Source: Pichia kudriavzevii (taxonomy: Eukaryota > Ascomycota > Pichiomycetes > Pichiales > Pichiaceae). Taken from it: a DNA stretch of 64,000 nucleotides. A program made the translations under genes and the position numbers. Below are positions 47,507-57,044 of this stretch, in pieces. Under the pieces are notes generated by a model. The model worked only from the letters and a program-made list of their open reading frames with translations. It ran no database searches and was not told the origin of the DNA. Where the stretch lies: NCBI RefSeq assembly GCF_003054445.1, contig NC_042508.1, forward strand, positions 496,001 through 560,000, read 5' to 3'. Every line of letters begins with the position of its first letter. The stretch's first letter is position 1.

Positions 47507-47683
47507 TGATCCACAATTTCTTGGTGCAGTGAAATTGCAAATTGCTTTGTTTACCTCTGGCGGCCTCAAATTCAGCCGCGAGCTGCAGCAACAGTTTAAT
47601 GCAACTCAAGGGTCTTCTTACAGTTTAGCTGAGGTTCAAAAAAATGTTAGCTCCTCATCAATATACACACGATACAAAGTTGT

Positions 47684-50269
47684 TCAATGTAAAGGGATTT
47701 TGGCCCATTTGGTTAAACTGTAAGAGGTACTGGAAACATTTCGAACAAGAAAGAATCCCAATTCTTGTCCTTTCACCGCGTCTGCATCTACATATCCGAT
47801 ACCAGCAAATTTCCCTTGTGTAAGGTTAAACGTACCACTGGTAACTAAACCAACCAAATCTGTTATTTGAGGAGTATACTTTTCAGGATCCACCATAGAG
47901 CAGACCCGCATGTTGGAAGCTGAAAGAGTTTTTACTTTCCCCGAAGAAACTTCAGTCCAAATTGAAAGATTGTCCTTCGGAACAGTAAAAATACGTGCAT
48001 TTGCTTTGATATTTCCGGAGTTTACACAACTCAATTTGATTGCAACAACCTGGAGTGGAGGAAGCTGAGGGATATTGAAGAAGATACTGGAATATTCAAT
48101 CTCAGAACGTTCCAGCGTTATCGGTTTGTATTTGAGTAAGGTGGAATGCATATTCTTATTTTTGAGTTGCAGCTCCGCTGATTGAATCGCTTGGACAAGA
48201 AATTCAACATCATTTCTTGACTGAGGAACCAGATTCATCTTTTCGTCAAATTTTCTCCTATTTGTTGTCAACGTGTCTATATTACCATCATTGATTAGTT
48301 TTTGCACTACTAACCTCAATGTCTGCAAACCCCTCCAATCTAACCCAAATGGGGATAACAATTCACCAACTCGGCCATCAACCTTGATCTTGGTGTATTC
48401 GACTCTTTTAGATTTGGGTCTTTTCCTCCACTTTTTCTCTGTTTCTTCTCTCTCAATTTCACATTGTATAAATCCGTCTCTTGTGAAAACCATATCTGAC
48501 CAGCCCAATAATCCTTTTTCCAGTCTGAGTTGTTCGAGCTGTTTGAAACCACCAAAATTTACATGCGGAACATGCATAAGAGAGTGCCAAAACGGGACCA
48601 TCCAATACCACGGCATCATGAAAATCCATTTGTCTTCAGATTTGATTACCATGACGCTGATATAGGCATCGGTCGATTTATAAGGAATGTTTTCCCCTGG
48701 GTACTTTGCCTTGCGTTGACCAAGCTCTGTCAATGATAACTGGGAATTGTAGGACATTGCTCTTCGTTCAATGTCTAATAAAGAATCGGAAATGTCTGGC
48801 TTCCGCTTTAATGATACCAAGATGTTCAATTGCTCATCGTAAGTTATGTTTGGTTTGGATGGAAGCGATGGTTTAGTGAAAAATCGTGGATCTTGCACAT
48901 CAAATGTGAAAACAGTTCCATTGGGAATTGTATTGAGGTCATTTAACTTGTGCAAATTCATAAAATTGCGGAATGATTTACACTCCTTTTCACTGAAACA
49001 TATTGATTGAAGCGCTGTTAGAGCTTTGGGGCCAGTAATTTCAATGGATGCAAGAGAGTACTTACAATCATGTATACTGACGCCCTCTGTTTCTCTATAC
49101 CAGTTTAGCAGCTGACTGAATACAGTCGTAAATATTGAAGGATGTACTCTGCCGAGTATCTTCGTTCCAGCCTGGACAACCAGTATTTTGCCAAGTGGGT
49201 CCTTGCTGTCCTCGTAATCATAAACATAGCCATCCCAAGCTAATCCTGCTTTTAAGCTTTTCAAATTGAGTTTGCCTTTGGTTATCCTTTTGAAATATTT
49301 TTCTAATTCTTCATTATTAGTGATATCATTGTTGATTACAAAGGTATTCATATAGGAGGTATCAAAGGCAACTGCACCTTTTATCCTTGATGATCTACTG
49401 GTACTTCTGTAGCATCTCTGAGTTGGTTCATTTGGAATATTCCATTCCCACCTCTTGATCATCTTTGCACGTTTGGCATGCCAGATATGTGTTGGAAGCC
49501 ACCTAAATTTGCGTTGTCTAACCGCATATTTGACATTCACAATTTTCGAAACTTTTGAGAAGGTATTTAAACCAGTATTATCATGTGATCCGACCTTGTT
49601 TTTGATGGAAGGTGTATAATCATTCTCGTTGTTTTCTCTGGTTTCGAGCTTCTCCAGCTCTTTTTTCAATAGTTTTAATCTTTTTCTCAAGTTTATATCA
49701 GAGTAACTTATATACTCCGACCCTGGCAACTTTCCTTTAATCTTCCATTTTGCTGCATATTTCAATATCTTTATTTTCCTCAATATGTCCCATCTTTGTC
49801 TACCTCTACCTAATTTTTTTGCTAAGGGCTTACCACTAGGAGTAACACCTTTGGTTCCCAGCATGACGCTTTCCCCATTTTTAATTTGGAAGCCCATTTC
49901 TCTCAAAGCTTTCTTCCTCATCCTTTTTGGAATTCTGCGTACGTTGTGACTAGCTGTTCGACGGCGCAATGTACGTGGCAATGATTGGAAAACACGAGAT
50001 GCACCAGAAGTTCTGGACTTGACCATCGCACTATCCAAAGCTTTGATTTCAAAATCACGAGCTGCTAAATAATCAGGTATGTTCAGCTTATTAGCTATCA
50101 TACCTCCAGAACTGATGCTCTGGCGAATTTGTTTAGCCACATTTGATCCTTTTGGTTGTTTTGTAAACGCTGGATCATTGAGTTGCGTTCTTATCTGTCG
50201 AGAATTGTAGAGTTTAGTCCTCTTCACAGTTGGATTGTAAGCCCCTGGCTTAGGAGGTAACGAATCCAT
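47684..50269 (-). CDS. POP1: RNase P/MRP subunit Pop1
   Basis: An 861-residue scaffold protein shared by RNase P (tRNA 5' maturation) and RNase MRP (rRNA ITS1 cleavage). Near residue 100 is the basic Pop1 signature RRRTASHNVRRIPKRMRKKA. The region WLPTHIWHAKRAKMIKRWEW and the later POPLD domain, MPWYWMVPFWHSLMHVPHVN, are both diagnostic. Length agrees with S. cerevisiae Pop1 (875 aa). Basic residues throughout fit RNA binding. The ATG is clear. Downstream (47507-47683) is the short KIP2 promoter, so POP1 and KIP2 are in tandem on the same strand. Confidence 0.94.
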   Translation of the reverse strand: MDSLPPKPGAYNPTVKRTKLYNSRQIRTQLNDPAFTKQPKGSNVAKQIRQSISSGGMIANKLNIPDYLAARDFEIKALDSAMVKSRTSGASRVFQSLPRTLRRRTASHNVRRIPKRMRKKALREMGFQIKNGESVMLGTKGVTPSGKPLAKKLGRGRQRWDILRKIKILKYAAKWKIKGKLPGSEYISYSDINLRKRLKLLKKELEKLETRENNENDYTPSIKNKVGSHDNTGLNTFSKVSKIVNVKYAVRQRKFRWLPTHIWHAKRAKMIKRWEWNIPNEPTQRCYRSTSRSSRIKGAVAFDTSYMNTFVINNDITNNEELEKYFKRITKGKLNLKSLKAGLAWDGYVYDYEDSKDPLGKILVVQAGTKILGRVHPSIFTTVFSQLLNWYRETEGVSIHDCKYSLASIEITGPKALTALQSICFSEKECKSFRNFMNLHKLNDLNTIPNGTVFTFDVQDPRFFTKPSLPSKPNITYDEQLNILVSLKRKPDISDSLLDIERRAMSYNSQLSLTELGQRKAKYPGENIPYKSTDAYISVMVIKSEDKWIFMMPWYWMVPFWHSLMHVPHVNFGGFKQLEQLRLEKGLLGWSDMVFTRDGFIQCEIEREETEKKWRKRPKSKRVEYTKIKVDGRVGELLSPFGLDWRGLQTLRLVVQKLINDGNIDTLTTNRRKFDEKMNLVPQSRNDVEFLVQAIQSAELQLKNKNMHSTLLKYKPITLERSEIEYSSIFFNIPQLPPLQVVAIKLSCVNSGNIKANARIFTVPKDNLSIWTEVSSGKVKTLSASNMRVCSMVDPEKYTPQITDLVGLVTSGTFNLTQGKFAGIGYVDADAVKGQELGFFLVRNVSSTSYSLTKWAKIPLH

Positions 50270-50491
50270 TGGATAAGTCTTGATAAGATGTGTCGTAAAC
50301 TAAATAACAAAGTTAAATGGTCCGGTATTATACAATTTCATAGTAGATGTACATTGAGGAAGTTGAAAAAAAAAAAATAGAAAAGTGAGGGAAGAAAAAA
50401 AAAAGCATGTAACATTACGTAATCATTGTGCTCATAGAGAAGGTATAAGTGATGTAGCTGTCCGGGTATCTCTAGAGTACAAAACTATGCT

Positions 50492-51244
50492 TCATGTTAA
50501 TGGTTTGAGAGCAGGGGTAGTAAAGGCCTTAGTAATTCCTCTTTTTTTAAGACGAATGAGATTGTTGAGTTGGTGGTATTTTTTGTACCTAGAGGATAGT
50601 TTTTTCAATTTGGCCTCCAATACTGCCTTGTCCTGTTCACTATAATGGAGAGACGTCATCAACAGTCGTACTTTCTCTTCCAGAACTAGCAGCTCCCTTT
50701 TCACGTCTGAGCTCTCACGTTTTGACTTCGTTACTATATCTTTCAACTTGGTGGAAAATTCCTTTTCTATCCGCTTGTTGTTAGCTGTAAGCTGCTCAAT
50801 TTGCATCTTCAGTGACTCGATCTGTTGGATCCAATTCTTTTCCCTCATTGTCCAAGTCTCTTCCTCATCCGACTTCCCCTGCTCAATCCGTGACTTGAAC
50901 AGCTCCATCTCGTTCTCCAGAAAGGCAACTCTCTCAAGAGATTCGTTGTATTTCTCAGATTGGATTTCTAATTGAGAAGTTAGTATTCGTACTGTGGATT
51001 CAAGCACGTCATTTTCAATTTCTAGAGAAGTCACTTTGGAATGTAACGATTCAATATTGGCCAATTGCGATTCCAGCGCCTTGATTTGTGAATTCTTTTC
51101 AATTATTTGTTTCTGAGAAGAATCCAACTGTTGTTGTAATAGATCTTCCACTTGGGCTGAATGGTTGTAAAAATCTTGAAAATCACTTTGCAACTGTTTA
51201 ATACGAGCAATCAGTTGTTGCTGTGTTAGTGTGGTTAGCTCCAT
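50492..51244 (-). CDS. NDL1: NudE/Nudel-like coiled-coil dynein regulator
   Basis: A 250-residue protein that is almost entirely coiled coil, ending in a basic segment (KLSSRYKKYHQLNNLIRLKK). The stretch SDFQDFYNHSAQVEDLLQQQ and the later LEIENDVLESTVRILTSQLE with YNESLERVAFLENEME align in order with the NudE pattern. That pattern is an early FQ-x-Y/F helix, ELEQxNDDLER, and the ERNAFLExELDE Lis1-binding helix. NudE proteins (yeast Ndl1) bind Lis1/Pac1 and dynein for spindle positioning. The upstream open frame begins with GTG; the first ATG gives a NudE-like N-terminus. Coiled-coil similarity is easily misleading, so the symbol is tentative. KIP2, a partner in the same pathway, is two genes away. 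Confidence 0.65.
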   Translation of the reverse strand: MELTTLTQQQLIARIKQLQSDFQDFYNHSAQVEDLLQQQLDSSQKQIIEKNSQIKALESQLANIESLHSKVTSLEIENDVLESTVRILTSQLEIQSEKYNESLERVAFLENEMELFKSRIEQGKSDEEETWTMREKNWIQQIESLKMQIEQLTANNKRIEKEFSTKLKDIVTKSKRESSDVKRELLVLEEKVRLLMTSLHYSEQDKAVLEAKLKKLSSRYKKYHQLNNLIRLKKRGITKAFTTPALKPLT

Positions 51245-51626
51245 CTGCACCTGTTTTGTGGTCCAATGTAAAGGAAGAACTAATGAGTTAGAGGTAACAG
51301 AGTTTCTATAGGAGTTTCCTGATAAAACACTAGAGATGACAGGCACAACAGGAACGGTAATAAAATGATTTAGCTTTCTGGTATTTACATATTACCGAAT
51401 GTGGTAATATAATAGAAGTTACTTGATTGAGAAAGAGTTTTATTGAGAAAAACAAATTGATTCTGTTCGGTGACATCGCGTTGGATTCGAAAGCTAAAAG
51501 TAACCAAACGGTAGAACAATGTTCAGCATGTCTGTAGTGTTTGGAGTATCGAGTTAAGGGTCCTAATAATAACGTACAAAGCTACACAATGAAAATACAC
51601 ACATACAAGGGACATAAGATGTGCTG
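51245..51626. promoter_or_regulatory. NDL1-like promoter with a perfect inverted repeat
   Basis: A 382-nt spacer between two minus-strand genes. ATATTACC-N6-GGTAATAT at 51389-51410 is a perfect 8-bp inverted repeat 145 nt upstream of the NudE-like ATG, and could be a dimer-binding site or hairpin. The rest is AT-rich without further features. Confidence 0.45.
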
Positions 51627-53549
51627 CTATAATGTTGGAGGATGGGTGAAGATAGTGTTTTCGTAGAGGTGAATTTTTCCCTGCTCGTTGAAGAATTCCT
51701 CATCTTTAACTTTCTGTGCTTCCGACCGGTTTTGCTTGGTTCTCTTGTGGGAGCTCATCATATGTTTGTAGTAGTTTAGCAAGATATTATTCACGGGATC
51801 ACCGTCCTGTAACACAAATCGTTCGGAATGGCTGCACTGTGCACAAGTGAAATAGAGACCGTCTCCATCGTTGCAAATGATGGGGTGTGGCATCTCATGG
51901 CCTGTAGTGTATACCCCGTGGTTATTACATACGTGATGCAGGTAAAGAGAGCTGTTGACTTTATAGAAGACATTGTCGAGGTTCATTCCCTTCTGCAATG
52001 GACAGTAGGGACATAGGGCCTCTTTGAAACACTCTTTTCCCTCGATGATTTTCACCCGGCAAACTACAGGGTCATAAAAGTTATACTTTTGCTTGCACCA
52101 TCTCAGTGGGAACGTTTGGGTTTTGTGTTTCCCAGTGTCTTTATAAATCCAGCCTTGCTCGTTGTTTGAAAACTTTTCAAAATCTTTGGCAGTGGCATAG
52201 TTTGGCAACAAGAAAGAGATGAGGTTACCCTTCAATCTTTGATCATTGGCAATTGCGCCTGCTTCTACATCACAGTCATTTTGAAAAAAGTCTTTAGCTT
52301 TCATAGTAGACCTTGTGATGATCTGCTCCCAGTAGTGCGTAATTCTTTCAATGGATTCTTTTGTTAACTTGAAAACAGGCACCTGTTTTTTGTGGCTCTT
52401 CTTCTCTTGCGAATAGAGGATGCAACGGTTTGACAACCTAGACCGAGCTTTATCATCCAAAGATAAATTTGTCTTTGATATTTTTGATGATCTATTTTGG
52501 TCTTTCAGTATTTCTTCAAATCTTGTTGGACAAATTAATGTCGTAACGTTTTCCTGTTCACATTTGTCACCCTTTATCTCTTTTTGTTGCATACTAGTTA
52601 CTTTTGAAGATGCAAAACTCTCCGTTCCTGCGAAAACTTGAAACCAAAGGTCCACTTCTGCTGATAGATCCTCAAATCTTGGTGAGCCTTTATAAAAATA
52701 ATTGAGGTTGTTTTCGACACCAGGAAAGTAATTGTCTTCGTCAAATGAATCCTCAATATCAAAACCACCATCCCCGTTCATTTGAAAACTCATTTCTTCG
52801 TTGGACGGTTCGCTACTGCATTTGGAGAATGATGTAATGTTCACCGGTTCGCAATCGGCAGGTCCATCATACAAAGAAAACCAAGCTTCCCCAGGTTTAA
52901 AAACTGTTTCAATGGATGGATCTTGCTTTGGGTCCCTACAGTATGTGGAATTGCCACAAAGAGAGAAATTACATGCCGTGTCTATTCCTTGAAAGTTTTG
53001 TGGAGGTTGCTCCAACGGTGTAGAAATAATATCCAACACTCCCGTTTTTTCAAAGTGGATTTCATTTGATAACAACAGCGGGAATGTGTTTTCGGTAATC
53101 AGGGGGCAGCTAGTGGTTTTTGAAGCCACAAAGTTAAGTACTTTGGGGGAAATGCTGCCTGGTGAACGGCTTTTTTTGGCATTACTTTCCAAAGCAATAC
53201 TGCGACTAGCCAGCAAAGCTTCAACTTCAGACAAGCTACTACTGAAAAACTCCTCTTCGATTACATTTGCATTTACAAAAGTGGCACTAATGTCCTCTTG
53301 ATATTTGGGAGTGTCATTGTCAATTCCGCAATTTTCAAGGGGGACGTTGCAGCCAAACATGGTGTTTGCCCCTCTCGAGCACAAGGCGCCGTCATAGGGG
53401 ATATCCGCTGCATCTGTACATTTTGCAGTCCAGAGAGAGGAAACACAAGTGTCCAATTTCTTGACAAGCGTCTCCTCCAAAATACCACGTCTTGCTGATC
53501 GCAACAGCTCCCCCGTAGAACGTTTAAAGATTTTTGAATAGGGGTCCAT
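51627..53549 (-). CDS. Rua1_C-like (DUF4451-like) putative zinc-binding transcription regulator
   Basis: A 640-residue protein. The first 400 residues are variable and acidic/Ser-rich (EDSFDEDNYFPGVENNLNY). The C-terminal 250 hold a conserved-looking domain: FLLPNYATAKDFEKF, then WCKQKYNFYDPVVCRVKI, a Cys/His array CPYCPLQKGMNLDNVFYKV with LHHVCNNHGV, and a second CAQCSHSERF with KHMMSSHK. The two C-x2-C...H-x4/5-H units and surrounding pattern resemble the fungal Rua1 C-terminal domain. It is named after the Ustilago regulator of ustilagic acid genes, which contains C2H2-type zinc sites. Function in this yeast is unknown. It is divergent from another putative zinc-finger gene across a 1.4-kb spacer. 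Confidence 0.7.
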   Translation of the reverse strand: MDPYSKIFKRSTGELLRSARRGILEETLVKKLDTCVSSLWTAKCTDAADIPYDGALCSRGANTMFGCNVPLENCGIDNDTPKYQEDISATFVNANVIEEEFFSSSLSEVEALLASRSIALESNAKKSRSPGSISPKVLNFVASKTTSCPLITENTFPLLLSNEIHFEKTGVLDIISTPLEQPPQNFQGIDTACNFSLCGNSTYCRDPKQDPSIETVFKPGEAWFSLYDGPADCEPVNITSFSKCSSEPSNEEMSFQMNGDGGFDIEDSFDEDNYFPGVENNLNYFYKGSPRFEDLSAEVDLWFQVFAGTESFASSKVTSMQQKEIKGDKCEQENVTTLICPTRFEEILKDQNRSSKISKTNLSLDDKARSRLSNRCILYSQEKKSHKKQVPVFKLTKESIERITHYWEQIITRSTMKAKDFFQNDCDVEAGAIANDQRLKGNLISFLLPNYATAKDFEKFSNNEQGWIYKDTGKHKTQTFPLRWCKQKYNFYDPVVCRVKIIEGKECFKEALCPYCPLQKGMNLDNVFYKVNSSLYLHHVCNNHGVYTTGHEMPHPIICNDGDGLYFTCAQCSHSERFVLQDGDPVNNILLNYYKHMMSSHKRTKQNRSEAQKVKDEEFFNEQGKIHLYENTIFTHPPTL

Positions 53550-54947
53550 TACTGCTACAGGTTCAACAATTATCGGGTTGCTATAAACACGCCAATCTGT
53601 TGATTATAAAGAATGATAGCACCTTCTCTTTAAAGGTAGCAACTTCAAATGCGTCACCATAGGAAGAAAGAAGGCATTGTTTTTTGCTTTTATATGGTAT
53701 CAATAACAAAACCGGCCACCTCACAAACACAAAGTTTCTGCCACTTTTGAAAACTGAACATATGCTTCGTATCAGTTGATGTGGCATAAACAGACTCTTT
53801 ACAGCAGCAGAAAATGTAAGTGTCCCATACGAGAGAGTATCGGTAGTAACGACAGATAAAGGGACCTTTTCCTTTATCTCCGTTTTCTCTTGTCCCAAAT
53901 TACAAGGACTAACTTTCCACTTTTCCCCCTAGAGTACAGACTTCAGGACTAGTATCAATAGGCAAACATTTCCACCAACGACACAGAGAGCCGTTTTCTT
54001 CTACATTCCTGATCCAACATATACTTTGCAACAGCAGTAGCACACTCACAGTCACAGTCACACTCACACTCACACTCACACTCACACTCACACTCACACT
54101 CACACTCACAAAAGCTATATAAACATGGCTACACTTGATTGTTGATGGAAAACTAACTACAACTCTATAGTTGTATCCTTCTCCCAGTATACTAGACATT
54201 TTCAAGGAAAGTACCACCCATTTTCCCTTCTCACACCACACACGTTTCTCCTGTCGTGTCTTGTACTGACAACTTTCCTAAATTGACACTGGGCTACCCT
54301 ACAACAGCTTGCTACCCTCTCTCACGCTTCTCCATTTTCGGCAATTCCTGCTCTCTTTTACAAATTGTTAGCGCGCCCATTGTTTTTCTCGTGGATTGGT
54401 CCAGCCAGTTTTGGTTTTCTCTCCAAAACGGAATTTCAACAATTTCCACATTTTACAATAAGGACGATTTCTTTTGTTTTTTCTTTCCCTCCTAAGAAAA
54501 TTTTGTCCTTTTTTTTTCTTTTTTCTTTTTTTCTTTTTTTTTTTTTTTGGAAATTTGGCAATTTGTTACTCGTGAAATTTATTTTCAAATATCCATTATT
54601 TAGAGAACTACTACAATTCTTCCAATAGATGCCCCAAAAAGTCATTCTTCTTCCAGTTACATCGAAACTTCACCACACACAACTCCACTCAAGTCAACCA
54701 CCCCCATTAACTTTCCTCTTTAACAAATAAAGGAAAAACAAATACGTTCAAAGACATTGGGCTTTTCTTATTTACTCATTACACAAAAGGGTAGAATAAG
54801 GTGTTTGGAAATAAACGCATATTTTGAGGTTTCTAATTGGATTTTTTTTTTTCTTATCCTTACAACTTTATTTTATTATTCTAGAAAACACCACTTTTGA
54901 CAGATATAGAGATAGATACCTTTTGGAGAAGGAAATAGAGTTCACGC
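53550..54947. promoter_or_regulatory. 1.4-kb divergent regulatory spacer between two putative regulators
   Basis: The largest spacer in the window. It contains a (CACTCA)n-type repeat and, immediately after it, TATATAAA at 54117-54124, oriented toward the right-hand gene. A strongly pyrimidine-biased tract follows (about 54478-54550, long T runs), and a T run lies near 54843-54852. Between the TATA-like site and the C2H2 gene lie over 800 nt with several short ATG frames (one starts at 54124 and encodes only MATLDC), so a long leader with upstream ORFs is possible. Frames of 105-110 codons here are repeat-driven or lack protein character. Confidence 0.5.
54041..54110. repeat. (CACTCA)n-type microsatellite
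   Basis: About 70 nt of CACACT/CACAGT units, near-perfect in the last 50 nt. The strand asymmetry (C on one strand, G on the other) is complete. It lies in the divergent spacer just before a TATA-like element. Length variation between strains is likely. Confidence 0.9.
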
Positions 54948-56264
54948 ATGTACAAGATGACAGGCGCCAATAGAATAGTACAACCAACATCCCCTTCTCC
55001 GACAAACCCAACAATGTCGTTGGAAAATTCCCCATCGCCAAGAAATGGTGGCATAGATGACGACTCTGGCATCCAGTTTAAAAACTATACAGTCAACAAT
55101 CCTCCAGTTTTCCCATCATCTGAACACCATGATCCTCTAGTGACCCCGAGCCATTATCCTACCCCAAATCACACCCCAATTCCTCAACCAAATCTCTCAT
55201 ACCCTCCCTCTGCCGTCTTGTCAAAGTCATCCTCGTCGCTCTCTCCACCAACAGGACAAACTCTCAACTCCTCACAGCCGGTACAGAGAGACCCTCCTTC
55301 AAGAGGTAGCCCGCCAGCTCCTCGAAGGACATCTGTCACTGCTTCTAATTTGGCAAAACAAATTGGCGATTTACTACCTCCGAATATCCAAAGAGATGCC
55401 AATGGGTATCCAATACTGTCACGTGAGTTTGTTGTCCGACGAATAAGTGAAGGAGAAACAGGCAGGCTTAAGGAGGAGCTGAAATGTGAAGCTTGCGGTA
55501 AAGGCTATAAGCATATCACGTCACTAGCTAAACATTTATGGGAACATACCGCAGAATGGCAAACCACCAAGAAGCTACTCATTAGCAAGCACCAACAGGC
55601 ACAACTATTAGAAGCAGCAAGTATATTGTGCAGCGTCAGTGAGAGAGAGTCCGTTAATAGTTCCTCGAACGTCCACTCAGTCCCAGTGTCATCAGCACCA
55701 TCAGCATTAACATCAAATACTACTACTAATACTACTAACCCTAAGGCTGCTACTACTGCTGCTACTACCACTACCACTACCACTACCACTTTGAACGCTC
55801 CAGTTTCAAGACAGCATGCATTCAACGATTACTCACCTTTTGACAAGGATCATAACAAATTGGTGCCTGTTAATGAACACGGGAACTCTGTGGTCTCGTT
55901 AGCAACGAGGCGCAAGAGTAAAACGGAGTACACAAAGGCAGGTAAGTTTGGAGGTAAGAGGAGATCCAAATCATTTGTTATTCAAAATCAACCCGTGCCT
56001 TTGAACCAATCCCAGGCCTTGAGCCCCCTCCGCAAAATGAGCGGGATGGAGATCCACGATGAGTCGGATATGGGCATGTCGTCAAGAAGAAACAGCACTT
56101 CTGCTAACCCCCCTATTGATTTGCGCCGCCCAAGCGTGCATTCCATGAGACCTAGTTTCGGTGTGTCGGTATCGAGACGTGGGTCTCTTCTGGGCTCCTT
56201 GATCAAGGAGGAGCCAAAGAGCGAAAGCTCTGGTGCAATCTATGATTCGGAGGAGGAAGATTAG
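54948..56264 (+). CDS. fungal C2H2 zinc-finger protein, putative regulator
   Basis: A 438-residue protein. The first 150 residues are Pro/Ser-rich. A conserved block follows (YPILSREFVVRRISEGE), then one canonical C2H2 finger CEACGKGYKHITSLAKHLWE-H (C-x2-C-x12-H-x3-H, first Cys180). A helix, TKKLLISKHQQAQLLEAASI, comes next, an arrangement I recall from a widespread but poorly studied fungal family. The second half has a Thr/Asn repeat (NTTTNTTNP and nine Thr in a row) and basic Ser sites (RRKSKTEY, RRSKSFV, SRRNSTS), ending in an acidic EDSEEED-like tail. A single finger suggests protein contact or short DNA-site binding. A second in-frame ATG lies three codons on. Name unknown. Confidence 0.75.
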   Translation: MYKMTGANRIVQPTSPSPTNPTMSLENSPSPRNGGIDDDSGIQFKNYTVNNPPVFPSSEHHDPLVTPSHYPTPNHTPIPQPNLSYPPSAVLSKSSSSLSPPTGQTLNSSQPVQRDPPSRGSPPAPRRTSVTASNLAKQIGDLLPPNIQRDANGYPILSREFVVRRISEGETGRLKEELKCEACGKGYKHITSLAKHLWEHTAEWQTTKKLLISKHQQAQLLEAASILCSVSERESVNSSSNVHSVPVSSAPSALTSNTTTNTTNPKAATTAATTTTTTTTTLNAPVSRQHAFNDYSPFDKDHNKLVPVNEHGNSVVSLATRRKSKTEYTKAGKFGGKRRSKSFVIQNQPVPLNQSQALSPLRKMSGMEIHDESDMGMSSRRNSTSANPPIDLRRPSVHSMRPSFGVSVSRRGSLLGSLIKEEPKSESSGAIYDSEEED

Positions 56265-56425
56265 TATACAAATATACCTCATGTATTTCTCTATTATAAG
56301 TTAAAAAGTAAATAATGTATTATGGATACACCGTTATATGCAATGATTTAAATATACAATTCATTTATGGATCCCGTCCATTGCATGGGATTCCTTTTTC
56401 GTATCTGTTGTTTCCTTCTACTCTT

Positions 56426-56764
56426 TTAGTTCTCTCTCCATTGATGTGAACATTTGGTACACTTGTAGAAAGTTGTCATTGGTTCATCAGCAGATCTAAT
56501 TTGCAATTGGAAAAAATAGGCACGATCGTTACCACATACTTCCCTGGGACACTGCGCAGTCGTCTGGTCAACATTATCCCAAGACCCAGCACCTCCCAGC
56601 ACATCGTCTATTTCCTTTCTCGGTAGATACTTCCTTTCGAACATTTGTAAACCAACGATTGGAAACTCATATGGACAAGTAGGGCAAGTAAAGGCGTTAG
56701 AGCCTGTCTCATCCGATCGAGATATTATTAGCATGTTCGAACAGTAGGGGCAAAAGGTCAGCAT
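56426..56764 (-). CDS. RPC11: RNA polymerase III subunit Rpc11 (TFIIS-like)
   Basis: A 112-residue subunit that gives Pol III its RNA-cleavage activity and helps termination and reinitiation. The N-terminal zinc ribbon is CPYCSNMLI with CPTCPYEFP. The linker LPRKEIDDVLGGAGSWDNVDQT is characteristic. The C-terminal TFIIS-like ribbon has CPREVCGND and CTKCSHQWREN. Its acidic hairpin, QIRSADEPMTTFYKC, carries the Asp-Glu pair that reaches the polymerase active site. Length agrees with yeast Rpc11 (110 aa). It shares a 280-nt divergent promoter with DAL81 and converges on the C2H2 gene. Confidence 0.97.
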   Translation of the reverse strand: MLTFCPYCSNMLIISRSDETGSNAFTCPTCPYEFPIVGLQMFERKYLPRKEIDDVLGGAGSWDNVDQTTAQCPREVCGNDRAYFFQLQIRSADEPMTTFYKCTKCSHQWREN

Positions 56765-57044
56765 TGGTTGGTATTTTTTTTTTCTGATAGTATCTGGTCA
56801 AAATTCAGTTACGATATTCCTGAATGTGTAACCTTTCACAATCAGTTTCATCTCTATAGACTAATTTCACCCTGGAGAGAAAGAAAAAAAACTAATTTTT
56901 TTTTTTTTTTGTGATCTCCCTCGAAATTGGCTTTCTATCCATCAAAACCATTATCATCAATTAGTACAGTGTATTAGAGTCACCTTTTCACACTTCACGA
57001 GCGGTATTGCTATCCACAGAAGTCATAGATTATTATAATATTGT

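Noticed and set aside
53909-54241. 110-codon reverse frame with a Ser-Val repeat
   Set aside because: The repeat is just the hexamer microsatellite translated; flanks have no protein character.
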